A DNA stretch of 60,000 nucleotides from Lineus longissimus. Lineage: Eukaryota; Nemertea; Pilidiophora; Heteronemertea; Lineidae. Positions 42,108 through 49,727 of this stretch are shown in pieces. Below the pieces are notes generated by a model that was not told the origin of the DNA, ran no database searches, and saw only the letters and a program-made list of their open reading frames with translations. Both the position numbers and the translations under genes were made by a program. Each line of letters begins with the position of its first letter. Within the stretch, counting starts at the first letter, position 1. Where the stretch lies: assembly GCF_910592395.1 (NCBI RefSeq), contig NC_088317.1:7690001-7750000 (forward strand), read 5' to 3'.

Positions 42108-45100
42108 GAATCGCTGTAATCTATGTAGCCTTCATAATACATTCCAAATGGTAAGGTGCTTATTCCATCTTCAAGTATGGACCTCTTGTCATCAAAAGGA
42201 CTGAGGCTTTTTTTGTCAACTTCTTCCAAATAGATTTGGTGTTTATCTGATCTTAAGTGTCTCATCTTGTGGTAAAATGACCTACTCTTTTCAAGACAAT
42301 CAACATAGTCATCAAATGAGATATTTCTCCTTACTACATTCTTGGCAATACCCTTCAATTTCTTAGAATCGTAATCTTTTGTCCTGTAAGCGTACATCTT
42401 ACTTCTCAGGGCAATGAATTCAGTCATCTCTACTCCTCCTAGCTCATCCTTAAAGTAGCCTGGTACCTTCTTCTTACTGGTATCATAGAGTGGATGATCT
42501 TTTGGATAATTACTGAAATCAAAATAGTGTCTCAACTCCTTTAAGTCTTTAGTTAAGTCATCAGTATTAATGTTAAGTACAAAGGAATCTGTATCTAGAT
42601 ACAGTAGTTCAATATTTTTCTCACCAAAATATGGTTGAAGAACTTCATAATAGAATTCATACATTAATAATTTAGACAATTCAAGTACTGAAGCTCCTAT
42701 GTAGATTGGTTTGTTGAATTTCATTGATGTTTTCCTCATGCTAATAGCAGCATTATGTTCGTCAAATACGCATATCGATGAAAACCTGGGATTGGCCATT
42801 ACATTCCTGGCTCTCTCCCCGTCCGATACAAATTCAATTTCAACCCTGTTCCTTACATTCTCACAAGTCTTTCCGTAGAACGCATTATTCATGAGCTTAA
42901 AATAGTCTTTCTCAAAATCAGTCTTAGAATCCATACGTCTTTTAGTGTTAAAATCAATGTATGGTGCTAACCACTTTGATTGTTTAAAGCTTATCACTGA
43001 ATGAACCCTCTTAAGTACCATTCCGTGCTTGAGGTAAAATTGTAGCATTCTGTAATGCACTATGTAATTAGTTTTATCCTTTTGTGTTAGTATTAGTTTC
43101 TCTACATTTGATCTTTTATCATCACCCAGTAACTCTCTCTGGTAAGGACTTAATTCATCATCTTCAATAAAGAGAGATTCGGGACAGAATGGAAAGTTCC
43201 TTGACTTAAATTTAATATTTCCTGGATACTCCAAATCAACCTCTAAGAAGTAGCCTACTTCACTATCACTTGGAATTGCCATAATCTGCTCTTTACTGAT
43301 AACATTCATGTTAAGTCGGACTTTGTCCTGAGAGCATAGCTCGAGTGGATCAATATCTATCATTTCAAAACTACCATAGGGTTGAGGTTTCATCATGGAC
43401 CAGCCGTAGAGATTATTTGCGTCTACGTAGAGTAGTTTGTGGTGTTCATCTGCCTTGACATGTCTTGTTCCCATAACACCCGAAATTCCACCTCGTATTG
43501 CTTTCTCAAAAGTAAGTAAGATGTTGGTATCAGTCAGTAGTTCTAGGTTTATTCCTGTGTACTTCAAACCAGCTTGCCAGGTTAGGCCTGGTGCCGAGTA
43601 ACAGTGACATGGATCTATCTGAAAGTAGTTCAAATTGACATCCCTGAATTTCTCAAATAAATCAGCTAGAAGGATCACATCAGTTTTGAGGTAGAGGTCA
43701 ATGAACTCACCGTGATTCCTGATCTTGAAATGATCCCATATTACCTTAGCTTCATCATAGGCAGAATCAGGTGCCATTTCATTTTTCAATTCGTCAAAAA
43801 ACATAGACTTTTCTAGGTAAGTAACATTGTAGCTTTCATGTGATGTGTAAAAAGAGTAAGGTACTGAACCCTTCTTCCTCAATAGCTTAAAGTCAGTGGT
43901 ATTTGGGAACAGCTGTCTGGTAATTTTAAAATCATCATCCAACATTGATTTGGTTATGTTGTCTAAACTGGACTGCAGGAATCTGTACGAGTCCAAAAAC
44001 CTGAAACAACCGAACTGAAATGAGATGTATTCCTCTGATGTTTTGGCAAGTATTTTCAGTTTCTTGTACTTCGGTAGCTTAGTCATTAATTCTTTAATAA
44101 ATAAGTGAGAATCGTAATTACTGAGATTGTGAAAAAACACTGGAACAAACATAGCTTTCTTTTCATTCAAATTACACGAGTTGTGAGCAGCACCTCGATA
44201 TCTACCACAGTAGTGATCATGATCCTTGACCTTGTCATATCCCAAAGGTTGATTACAATAGTAACAATGTGTTTCTAATTGATATTTATGCCAGTCTTCA
44301 TCTGTCATTGTTAGAGGAAAGTTACAGTTCAATAAATTAGAGAATTGTTCTTCCATCCTGATTAACCAATTACAGAACACATCTACAACATCAGCACCCC
44401 TGTGAGACACATACTGGCTACTGTAAAGGTGTGTGTAGTCTGAGTGAACATAAACACCAACAGCTGATGCATTTTGTTTAAAAAGTTTTTTAGTGGTAAC
44501 AGTGGTATCTGTCTGAGTTGTGTCGGACTTTGTCCTGAGAGCAGAGCTCGAGTTATCATTGACTGTTGTGCTTATCGCTTCGAAATCAGCATAGATCACA
44601 AACGGAACTCTATTTTTGAATGAGTGTTTTTCAAATTTAATTTGTGACCATTTACTGTTAGGTGGAGGCAAAGTAATCTTACAGTAATCGTGTTCTCCAC
44701 ATTTCTTTTTATGCTTATCTAGTGTTGACTTCCTGTAAAAGTAATTCATGCATCTCCTGCAAAGATACACTCTATGAGCTAGTGTCCTGAAGAAAAGATT
44801 GATGTCTCTTATGTACATGAAATGGTCCTTGAAATACAGCAGATCGATGACATCATCATCATCATAATTCTTGGACAGGTAGAGAGGTTCTAGTTTTGCC
44901 TCACAGGTGCTCTTAGCCCATTCGTTCTCTAACTTGAACACATTAATCTTGAGATTATTATCACTCTCTATCTTAGGAATATCCTTTTGAATACATACAG
45001 GAAATGAGTCTATTCGTACTCCGTACTGAGAGCTAGGCTCGATTACGACATCAGTAGTTTTCGAACTCTGTTCTCGTGACGAAGTCATTTCTAGCATATC

Positions 45101-45949
45101 AGTAGTGATATTGAATGTACTCTCGAGCTCTGCTCTCAGGACAAAGTCCGTCTCTGGATTTTCTTTCAGATATTTAGCGGCCAATAAAGACCAGAGAAAA
45201 CATTTATTGTCATTTGATTCCACATTTATTACTGCTTTTGTTTTAAATGGTAATTTAGTGTAATGGCCACCTTTACACCTCTTGTAAGAACAGATGGTCA
45301 TGTTACAAGACTCTATTTTATTTAAAGTAAGTCCAGAACCTTGAAAGTACCTTTCCTCAATCTGTGTCTTAATGTAGTTTAACTGGTTGGTTATGGCATA
45401 AATTGCCTGGTTCCTTGAAATTATGCTTTCCATTGGGGACTGTATGGGGTGTGTCGAACTCTGTTCTCGGGACTTTGTCCTAGTCGAGCTATGCTCTCTG
45501 GACGTAGTCCGGGTTACACTTTCACCTTGACGATCAATGCTCTGCTCTTCGACCAAAGGTCGATCAAACTGAGCAAATACTGATATGCTAATTTTGTGAT
45601 GGTAATCATTGAGTTGAAATAATACCTCCTCTAATTTATCTCTGTATTCATACACTTGTTTAGCTTCTCTGTCAATCTTCAAACTAATGGTGACTACAGG
45701 CTTGCCAAATTGTTTTACTATTTCTACTCCACTCACTTTCTTTATGCCATCTAGCTCATTTTCCTCAAATGCAAGTTTCTTATCCATACTTTTAGTGATC
45801 AGTGATGGGGCTCGTGGTTGAGCAATTGGGACATAATCCGGATTTAATTTGGTCAGGTGACCTTTGGTTCTCCTGTGAATGGCCATATTATTGTAGGATA
45901 TGTACTTGTCACATGTAGTGCAAAGTATTTTCTTATTCTTATCAGTCAT
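42095..45949 (-). CDS. Protein-primed family B DNA polymerase
   Basis: 1,284 residues from ATG 45949 (context TAAATAAAATGAC), intact. N-terminal C2H2 finger (CTTCDKYISYNNMAIHRRTK), a second finger before the exonuclease (LCRRCMNYFYRKSTLDKHKK), exonuclease motifs YADFEAI (about 453), FHNLSNYDSH (about 610) and LKTDVILLAD (about 757), an endonuclease VII-like Cys/His knot (YYCNQPLG, DHDHYCGRYRGAAHNSCNL, about 565-585), polymerase motifs DANNLYGW (about 841), KLMNNAFYGK (about 1021) and LDTDSFVL (about 1120), and LRSKMYAY. This is the polymerase replicating the element from protein-bound ends. At least seven hairpin modules or hairpins lie in frame, mostly before the exonuclease domain. A longer frame begins at a TTG upstream; the ATG with the conserved context is preferred. 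Confidence 0.95.
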   Translation of the reverse strand: MTDKNKKILCTTCDKYISYNNMAIHRRTKGHLTKLNPDYVPIAQPRAPSLITKSMDKKLAFEENELDGIKKVSGVEIVKQFGKPVVTISLKIDREAKQVYEYRDKLEEVLFQLNDYHHKISISVFAQFDRPLVEEQSIDRQGESVTRTTSREHSSTRTKSREQSSTHPIQSPMESIISRNQAIYAITNQLNYIKTQIEERYFQGSGLTLNKIESCNMTICSYKRCKGGHYTKLPFKTKAVINVESNDNKCFLWSLLAAKYLKENPETDFVLRAELESTFNITTDMLEMTSSREQSSKTTDVVIEPSSQYGVRIDSFPVCIQKDIPKIESDNNLKINVFKLENEWAKSTCEAKLEPLYLSKNYDDDDVIDLLYFKDHFMYIRDINLFFRTLAHRVYLCRRCMNYFYRKSTLDKHKKKCGEHDYCKITLPPPNSKWSQIKFEKHSFKNRVPFVIYADFEAISTTVNDNSSSALRTKSDTTQTDTTVTTKKLFKQNASAVGVYVHSDYTHLYSSQYVSHRGADVVDVFCNWLIRMEEQFSNLLNCNFPLTMTDEDWHKYQLETHCYYCNQPLGYDKVKDHDHYCGRYRGAAHNSCNLNEKKAMFVPVFFHNLSNYDSHLFIKELMTKLPKYKKLKILAKTSEEYISFQFGCFRFLDSYRFLQSSLDNITKSMLDDDFKITRQLFPNTTDFKLLRKKGSVPYSFYTSHESYNVTYLEKSMFFDELKNEMAPDSAYDEAKVIWDHFKIRNHGEFIDLYLKTDVILLADLFEKFRDVNLNYFQIDPCHCYSAPGLTWQAGLKYTGINLELLTDTNILLTFEKAIRGGISGVMGTRHVKADEHHKLLYVDANNLYGWSMMKPQPYGSFEMIDIDPLELCSQDKVRLNMNVISKEQIMAIPSDSEVGYFLEVDLEYPGNIKFKSRNFPFCPESLFIEDDELSPYQRELLGDDKRSNVEKLILTQKDKTNYIVHYRMLQFYLKHGMVLKRVHSVISFKQSKWLAPYIDFNTKRRMDSKTDFEKDYFKLMNNAFYGKTCENVRNRVEIEFVSDGERARNVMANPRFSSICVFDEHNAAISMRKTSMKFNKPIYIGASVLELSKLLMYEFYYEVLQPYFGEKNIELLYLDTDSFVLNINTDDLTKDLKELRHYFDFSNYPKDHPLYDTSKKKVPGYFKDELGGVEMTEFIALRSKMYAYRTKDYDSKKLKGIAKNVVRRNISFDDYVDCLEKSRSFYHKMRHLRSDKHQIYLEEVDKKSLSPFDDKRSILEDGISTLPFGMYYEGYIDYSDSNFA
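43318..43342 (-). repeat. 25-bp module in polymerase palm region
   Basis: On the gene strand GAGC-TAT-GCTC, TCA, GGAC-AAA-GTCC. Encodes ELCSQDKVRL between motif A and the following strands. Confidence 0.92.
44525..44549 (-). repeat. 25-bp module in polymerase, near exonuclease motif I
   Basis: Gene strand GAGC-TCT-GCTC, TCA, GGAC-AAA-GTCC. Encodes SALRTKSD a few residues after YADFEAI. Confidence 0.92.
45030..45149 (-). repeat. Cluster of three modules in polymerase N-terminal half
   Basis: A single hairpin GAGC-TAG-GCTC at 45,030-45,040; a full module at 45,063-45,087 (GAAC-TCT-GTTC, TCG, TGAC-GAA-GTCA); a full module at 45,125-45,149 (GAGC-TCT-GCTC, TCA, GGAC-AAA-GTCC). All are in frame, in three different registers (SSREQSS, VLRAELES and others). 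Confidence 0.9.
45456..45562 (-). repeat. Tandem pair of modules and a lone hairpin in polymerase
   Basis: Modules at 45,456-45,480 (GAAC-TCT-GTTC, TCG, GGAC-TTT-GTCC) and 45,486-45,510 (GAGC-TAT-GCTC, TCT, GGAC-GTA-GTCC) with a 5-nt spacer TAGTC; a CGACC-AAA-GGTCG hairpin lies at 45,550-45,562. Encode a Ser/Arg/Thr-rich linker. Confidence 0.9.
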
Positions 45950-46005
45950 TTTATTTATTAGACTAAAATTTATTAAATTCAATGAATCTCTTGAATTAAA
46001 TAGAA
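45950..46005. promoter_or_regulatory. Divergent intergenic region, polymerase / minor capsid 2
   Basis: 56 bp between two divergent ATGs. Each start has a TAAATA-type element close by: TAAATAAAATG on the minus strand and TTAAATAGAAATG on the plus strand. The same extended form precedes the major capsid gene. Confidence 0.55.
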
Positions 46006-47037
46006 ATGGACTTCATAATCAGTGAACAAGAATGTAATGAAGCCAAATTTGAGTACTACTTAACAGACCAATTAGACATAAAATCCATTACTTTGAAATC
46101 GATAACCTTTTACAATTCATGGTGGTCAAGCGATAACCAGCCAGCGAGTGCCCAAGTATTCATGTTTCTTTCCGAAGAGTTTAAACTTAATAAAAAACTG
46201 AATGCAACCATAATAGAACAGTGCCTTGAAGTCATTAACCATACACCCGATGCGACGCCAGATGAATTTTGTAAGAATTTTTTAGTAAACCCCTCTATTA
46301 GAACAATAATAAAAAACAGACAATCTACATTGCCATACTCTCGACATTTTAGTTTAAGTGAGTTTTGTGAGGAATGGCAAACATACATAAAAGAAAATGG
46401 AATAAACTATGTGAAAATTTACTGTGATAACAATAATTACATAACCCTTGAACTTACAGAGGACAAATACTTTTACTTTAATAACAGATTTTATGCTATT
46501 GTAAATGATACACCAGCTGGCAAAACATTCTCCACACACATTGCCTTTGTGGTAAATGAATGGTTCGGCTTTAAACAAACTGAATTCACCAAGAAAGGAA
46601 AATACTACTCCATAAGACCACTCAACTTTTACAGAAAATATCTATTCCTGCAAGCTAATTTGGTTGACAAAGCTAAGACCCTCTACAACAATAAACCATC
46701 TAACATTTTCTGCATCATACCTGTAGAAGATGGTGACCAAATAAAAATGCAGCGATACGAACCGAATTGTAAGAAAACGATAAATAAGTGTACTAATCAC
46801 ATAAAATTCGAAATCACTGATAAGAATGGTAAGCTAGTTAATTTCAGAGGAACAGAGGTTTCTTTAGAGTTAAGAATCGAGCTATGCTCTCAGGACGAAG
46901 TCCGAATAGAGTTAAACTCTTGTGGTGAAGACAAGCACCTCGGACTCGAGCTCTGCTCTCAGGACGAAGTCCGACTAGGACAAAGTCCAGAGAGCAAAGT
47001 TCGACCACCTGATGAGATCATTCCATTAAAGGAATAG
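46006..47037 (+). CDS. Penton-like minor capsid protein 2
   Basis: 343 residues, intact, from ATG 46006 (TTAAATAGAAATGG). The N-terminus (FEYYLTDQLDIKSITLKSIT) and the C-terminal jelly-roll block (FCIIPVEDGDQIKMQRYEPN, then HIKFEITDKNGKLVNFRGTE) are of the penton-like type, distinct from the shorter protein at 36,638. Residues beyond about 290 are largely encoded by hairpin modules (ELCSQDEVR twice, GQSPESKVR), so this tail has been extended by them. The last 20 bp overlap the convergent gene's 3' end. Confidence 0.68.
   Translation: MDFIISEQECNEAKFEYYLTDQLDIKSITLKSITFYNSWWSSDNQPASAQVFMFLSEEFKLNKKLNATIIEQCLEVINHTPDATPDEFCKNFLVNPSIRTIIKNRQSTLPYSRHFSLSEFCEEWQTYIKENGINYVKIYCDNNNYITLELTEDKYFYFNNRFYAIVNDTPAGKTFSTHIAFVVNEWFGFKQTEFTKKGKYYSIRPLNFYRKYLFLQANLVDKAKTLYNNKPSNIFCIIPVEDGDQIKMQRYEPNCKKTINKCTNHIKFEITDKNGKLVNFRGTEVSLELRIELCSQDEVRIELNSCGEDKHLGLELCSQDEVRLGQSPESKVRPPDEIIPLKE
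46879..47002 (+). repeat. Three double-hairpin modules forming the C-terminal tail of minor capsid 2
   Basis: 46,879-46,903, 46,948-46,972 and 46,978-47,002; the last two are separated by GACTA. The third has GAGC/GTTC, a half-changed arm pair that no longer pairs fully. Confidence 0.9.
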
Positions 47038-47524
47038 TACATTTCTTCTCTTTAACTACAGGTTTAACAAGAGGGCTAATTGATCCCTTCATGACTGCTT
47101 CATTCGGACTTTGTCCTGAGAGCAGAGCTCGATTCAAGCCTGATCGCTGCTCTTTACTTACTTTTTTAGGAAGTTTCTTAAACATAATGAATGCTGCTAA
47201 AATAACGGCACCTAAACCTAGTACATAGACATAGGTATTACTACTAGATTCACGCAGTGATACATCAGTATTTTGAGATTGTGGTTCTTCTTCCTCTACT
47301 TCTTCTTCCTCCTTTTCCATAACTCTGTTTTTTGGGACAGAGTCCTGTACTTTAAATGTCGTCTTATCCTTTTTTATCCTCTTAAATTCCTTAGATCTTC
47401 TACCCAGTTCTCTAGACCATGCTAATTGTTTCTCTGATCGAGGTTTCTTAGACACTGAAACTTTAGTCGGACTTTGTCCTGAGAGCATAGCTCGAGTAGT
47501 ATCAGTTACAGTTTCAAGTTCCAT
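47018..47524 (-). CDS. Unrecognised single-membrane-segment protein
   Basis: 168 residues from ATG 47524 (GATAAATGG). Basic N-terminal half (SEKQLAWSRELGRRSKEFKR), an acidic run (EKEEEEVEEEE), then one strong membrane segment (YVYVLGLGAVILAAFIMF, about 98-115) and a basic C-terminus. Three module hairpins are in frame (47,106, 47,335 and 47,469), giving TRAMLSGQSP and NRALLSGQSPN at the two ends. Probably a membrane or virion protein. Confidence 0.55.
   Translation of the reverse strand: MELETVTDTTRAMLSGQSPTKVSVSKKPRSEKQLAWSRELGRRSKEFKRIKKDKTTFKVQDSVPKNRVMEKEEEEVEEEEPQSQNTDVSLRESSSNTYVYVLGLGAVILAAFIMFKKLPKKVSKEQRSGLNRALLSGQSPNEAVMKGSISPLVKPVVKEKKCTIPLME
47106..47130 (-). repeat. 25-bp module
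   Basis: GGAC-TTT-GTCC, TGA, GAGC-AGA-GCTC on the plus strand, in frame near the C-terminus of the 168-residue protein. Confidence 0.92.
47335..47345 (-). repeat. Single 11-bp hairpin
   Basis: GGAC-AGA-GTCC without a partner, in frame before the acidic run of the 168-residue protein. Confidence 0.75.
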
Positions 47525-47571
47525 TTATCTTGCTCAAATTTAATTCGAACTATGTTCTCATAACCAGGTTA
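47469..47571 (-). repeat. Two double-hairpin modules
   Basis: 47,469-47,493 (GGAC-TTT-GTCC, TGA, GAGC-ATA-GCTC) is in frame near the N-terminus of the 168-residue protein. 47,547-47,571 is intergenic and reads GAAC-TAT-GTTC, TCA, TAAC-CAG-GTTA: every arm differs from the common form yet all four still pair. Confidence 0.9.
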
Positions 47572-47573
47572 AT

Positions 47574-48425
47574 TTAGTCTTCTTTATCATCACTACCTGT
47601 GATATCTAGACTTTCATCTATTGGTTTGTCACATTCAGAGACAGTCATATTTGGTGTATTCATATTTGATGCAGTCATACTCGATGTATTCATAGATGAT
47701 TCCTCATGACAATGACCTAAAGTAATAAGTGTTGTTGAGGCAAGTGCAGTTAGTGCACCCATTCTCAAACTCAACCATCCAAGCCATTTATCCAACTCGT
47801 TAGTTATCAAATAATCATTTCTAAGATCATGGTAAAGATCATCCTCATCATCTATTGGAAATAACCACCTTGATAATTTAGTGTAAGCTTTAAGTACTGT
47901 CTTACCCAAAGAATCATTAAGTCTGGCAGCCATCTTTGTTTCATACACTCTATGGTGTTTTAAGATTTCTTTTTCAGTCATATTATCTAAGTCATTAAAA
48001 GTTATTTGTTTATTAAGGAAATCCTTGCTTTTCCCAGTTGCAATTAAAATTTCTAAGTCTTGTTTGGCTTTAAGGCCACTATCAGTCAAATAGTTCAAAT
48101 TTTGTTGATTGCTACTTGAACCTTGTTGATTGCTAGTCGGACTTTGTCCTGAGAGCGTAGCTCGAGTTGATCCTAGTTGGCAACTAGAATTGACTATTCC
48201 TTGACTAGGAGTAACAAAATTTGAACTATTCAACTGCTTGTTTGAAACTTGTTGATTTGTAGAGCAGTTCTGTTGAAAGTTAGTTCTGTTTTGTTGGTAA
48301 CTACCAGTGTTCTGTTGGTTAGAAGCCCCAACTCGAGCTAAGCTCTCAGGACTCATAACACCAATCTGTTTCATCTTTTGTTCAATCACTGCAGATGTCT
48401 GACTATTCATTGGCTGATTATTCAT
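47574..48425 (-). CDS. Gln/Asn-rich conserved Polinton-associated protein
   Basis: 283 residues from ATG 48425 (TTTTAAATGA). The N-terminal ~115 residues are Gln/Asn/Ser-rich and low-complexity; the C-terminal ~150 match a family known from related elements (DLDNMTEKEILKHHRVYETK, LSRWLFPIDDEDDLYHDLRN, DYLITNELDKWLGWLSLRMG). An Asn/Thr/Met-rich tail follows. Two modules are in frame (48,139 and 48,335). Function unknown. Confidence 0.6.
   Translation of the reverse strand: MNNQPMNSQTSAVIEQKMKQIGVMSPESLARVGASNQQNTGSYQQNRTNFQQNCSTNQQVSNKQLNSSNFVTPSQGIVNSSCQLGSTRATLSGQSPTSNQQGSSSNQQNLNYLTDSGLKAKQDLEILIATGKSKDFLNKQITFNDLDNMTEKEILKHHRVYETKMAARLNDSLGKTVLKAYTKLSRWLFPIDDEDDLYHDLRNDYLITNELDKWLGWLSLRMGALTALASTTLITLGHCHEESSMNTSSMTASNMNTPNMTVSECDKPIDESLDITGSDDKED
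48139..48163 (-). repeat. 25-bp module
   Basis: GGAC-TTT-GTCC, TGA, GAGC-GTA-GCTC on the plus strand; encodes TRATLSGQSPT in the Gln-rich part. Confidence 0.92.
48335..48359 (-). repeat. Degenerate module
   Basis: GAGC-TAA-GCTC, TCA, then GGACTCATAAC, which no longer forms the second hairpin. Confidence 0.7.
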
Positions 48426-48476
48426 TTAAAATTATGGAAAAATGACTGTTAAGTGCAAAATGCTGTTTTCACAACT

Positions 48477-49676
48477 TTATTGCATCTTAACACTAGCTCG
48501 AGCTATGCTCTCAGGATGAAGGCCGGCTCGAGCTATGCTCTCAGGACGAAGTCCGGCTCGAGCTATGCTCTCAGGACGAAGTCCGGCTGGTGTAAACTCA
48601 ATACTACTGATGCAGTTATTGTCTCTACCTGCACTGGCACTCAGTAAAACGTCAAACTGCTTGTCAATATCCTGGTCATATTCCTTCTCAACCTTGTAAT
48701 TCTGGAAGAAAATACTTTGAGTGAAATCATACCATAATCTCTCCAAATCATTAACTCGCTCCCTGTTGGTTAAAAAAGGTGTAAATATTACATAATCAAT
48801 TTTCAGCGTTTTAAAGGCTTGGTGTAAAAATACCTTGTAGTTAATGGTGACCTTGACACCACAGTAATGCAGAAATCTAAGGAAAGCATAGTACACTAGT
48901 CTAAGGTCAGTGATATTCTCATCGGTTAATTGCGGTTTACCAATTGCCCTGTTAATAAATTCAATGGCAAGAAACCAATCATATTCCCCACAGTGAAATT
49001 TAAAAAGCATGGCTTCACCATGTAACCCTTGGTTACATAACTTAGAGGGGAGAGTGTTAATACCCATTTTTAGGGCTGACTGAAGAGTACTTTCATATCT
49101 CTGCTTACTAAGACATTTTCTGTGACTTGAAAAGTAGCACTGTAAATACCCTTCCACAAAGTCCTTTAAATACTTAACTGCCGATTCGGACAGCCGCCTC
49201 CATCCAAGTTTCCTTAGAATACTGTCAAAGTAACGTGTCTTGTTGTCAATATTGATCTCAAGAGTTTTAAAATCATCATCGTAAGTAGTCGAATTGCAAT
49301 TGGTGCAGTATTGATACTTCACAGTTTTAGCTGCGTACCTTGCTGAATTCAAGTTTTTTTGATACTCAAAAAGGGTCCACCTTTTACAATTACGGCAGAA
49401 TTGGGCATTAGTGTTGGTACTGACGTCATATTCTTTCATTCTTGGCAGGACTACTTTGTGTGTCTCAGTCAGACTTCGTCTTGAGAGCATAGCTCGAGTA
49501 GGCTTATCAAATTTCCCACTGTCATAATTCTTGCTGTCATTTTCTTCACTAAAATTTCTAGTCGGACGCAGTCCTGAGAGCATAGCTCGATCCATAACCC
49601 TAGGACGAAGGAATCCAGTAAGATTTTCATTGCTACATTTACTAAAATAGTCTTTTAATGAAATCATCCTATTCAC
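48477..49676 (-). CDS. Unrecognised ~396-residue protein with a zinc ribbon
   Basis: The first ATG in frame is at 49667; the frame extends to a GTG at 49676 which sits in TAAATAGAAGTG, nearly the context used by the major and minor capsid genes, so the original start may have been there. A Cys-x2-Cys...Cys-x2-Cys ribbon (FCRNCKRWTLF, QYCTNCNSTTY) follows about 90-130. The rest is helical and unrecognised. Two modules lie in the N-terminal part (49,471 and 49,564), and the C-terminus is three tandem modules (GLRPESIARA repeated). Confidence 0.55.
   Translation of the reverse strand: MNRMISLKDYFSKCSNENLTGFLRPRVMDRAMLSGLRPTRNFSEENDSKNYDSGKFDKPTRAMLSRRSLTETHKVVLPRMKEYDVSTNTNAQFCRNCKRWTLFEYQKNLNSARYAAKTVKYQYCTNCNSTTYDDDFKTLEINIDNKTRYFDSILRKLGWRRLSESAVKYLKDFVEGYLQCYFSSHRKCLSKQRYESTLQSALKMGINTLPSKLCNQGLHGEAMLFKFHCGEYDWFLAIEFINRAIGKPQLTDENITDLRLVYYAFLRFLHYCGVKVTINYKVFLHQAFKTLKIDYVIFTPFLTNRERVNDLERLWYDFTQSIFFQNYKVEKEYDQDIDKQFDVLLSASAGRDNNCISSIEFTPAGLRPESIARAGLRPESIARAGLHPESIARASVKMQ
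48500..48584 (+). repeat. Three tandem modules, exact 30-bp period
   Basis: GAGCTATGCTC-TCA-GGACGAAGTCC three times with GGCTC spacers; the first copy has GGATGAAGGCC. Encodes the C-terminal decapeptide repeat of the 396-residue protein on the minus strand. Confidence 0.95.
49471..49495 (-). repeat. 25-bp module with AGAC/GTCT arms
   Basis: AGAC-TTC-GTCT, TGA, GAGC-ATA-GCTC. Both sides of the first hairpin differ from the GGAC/GTCC form. Confidence 0.92.
49564..49588 (-). repeat. 25-bp module
   Basis: GGAC-GCA-GTCC, TGA, GAGC-ATA-GCTC; encodes RAMLSGLRPT near the N-terminus of the 396-residue protein. Confidence 0.92.
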
Positions 49677-49727
49677 TTCTATTTACATAATAATTATTTT
49701 TTAAACATTGTTTTGATAGAAGTTCAC

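Noticed and set aside
45950-45982. Longer polymerase start at a TTG codon
   Set aside because: The ATG at 45949 lies in the conserved TAAATAAAATG context and directly precedes the zinc finger; the extension is A/T-rich intergenic sequence.
48500-48584. CRISPR-like or iteron array
   Set aside because: The units are contiguous 30-bp double hairpins inside a gene's C-terminus, and the same unit is dispersed through the element singly.
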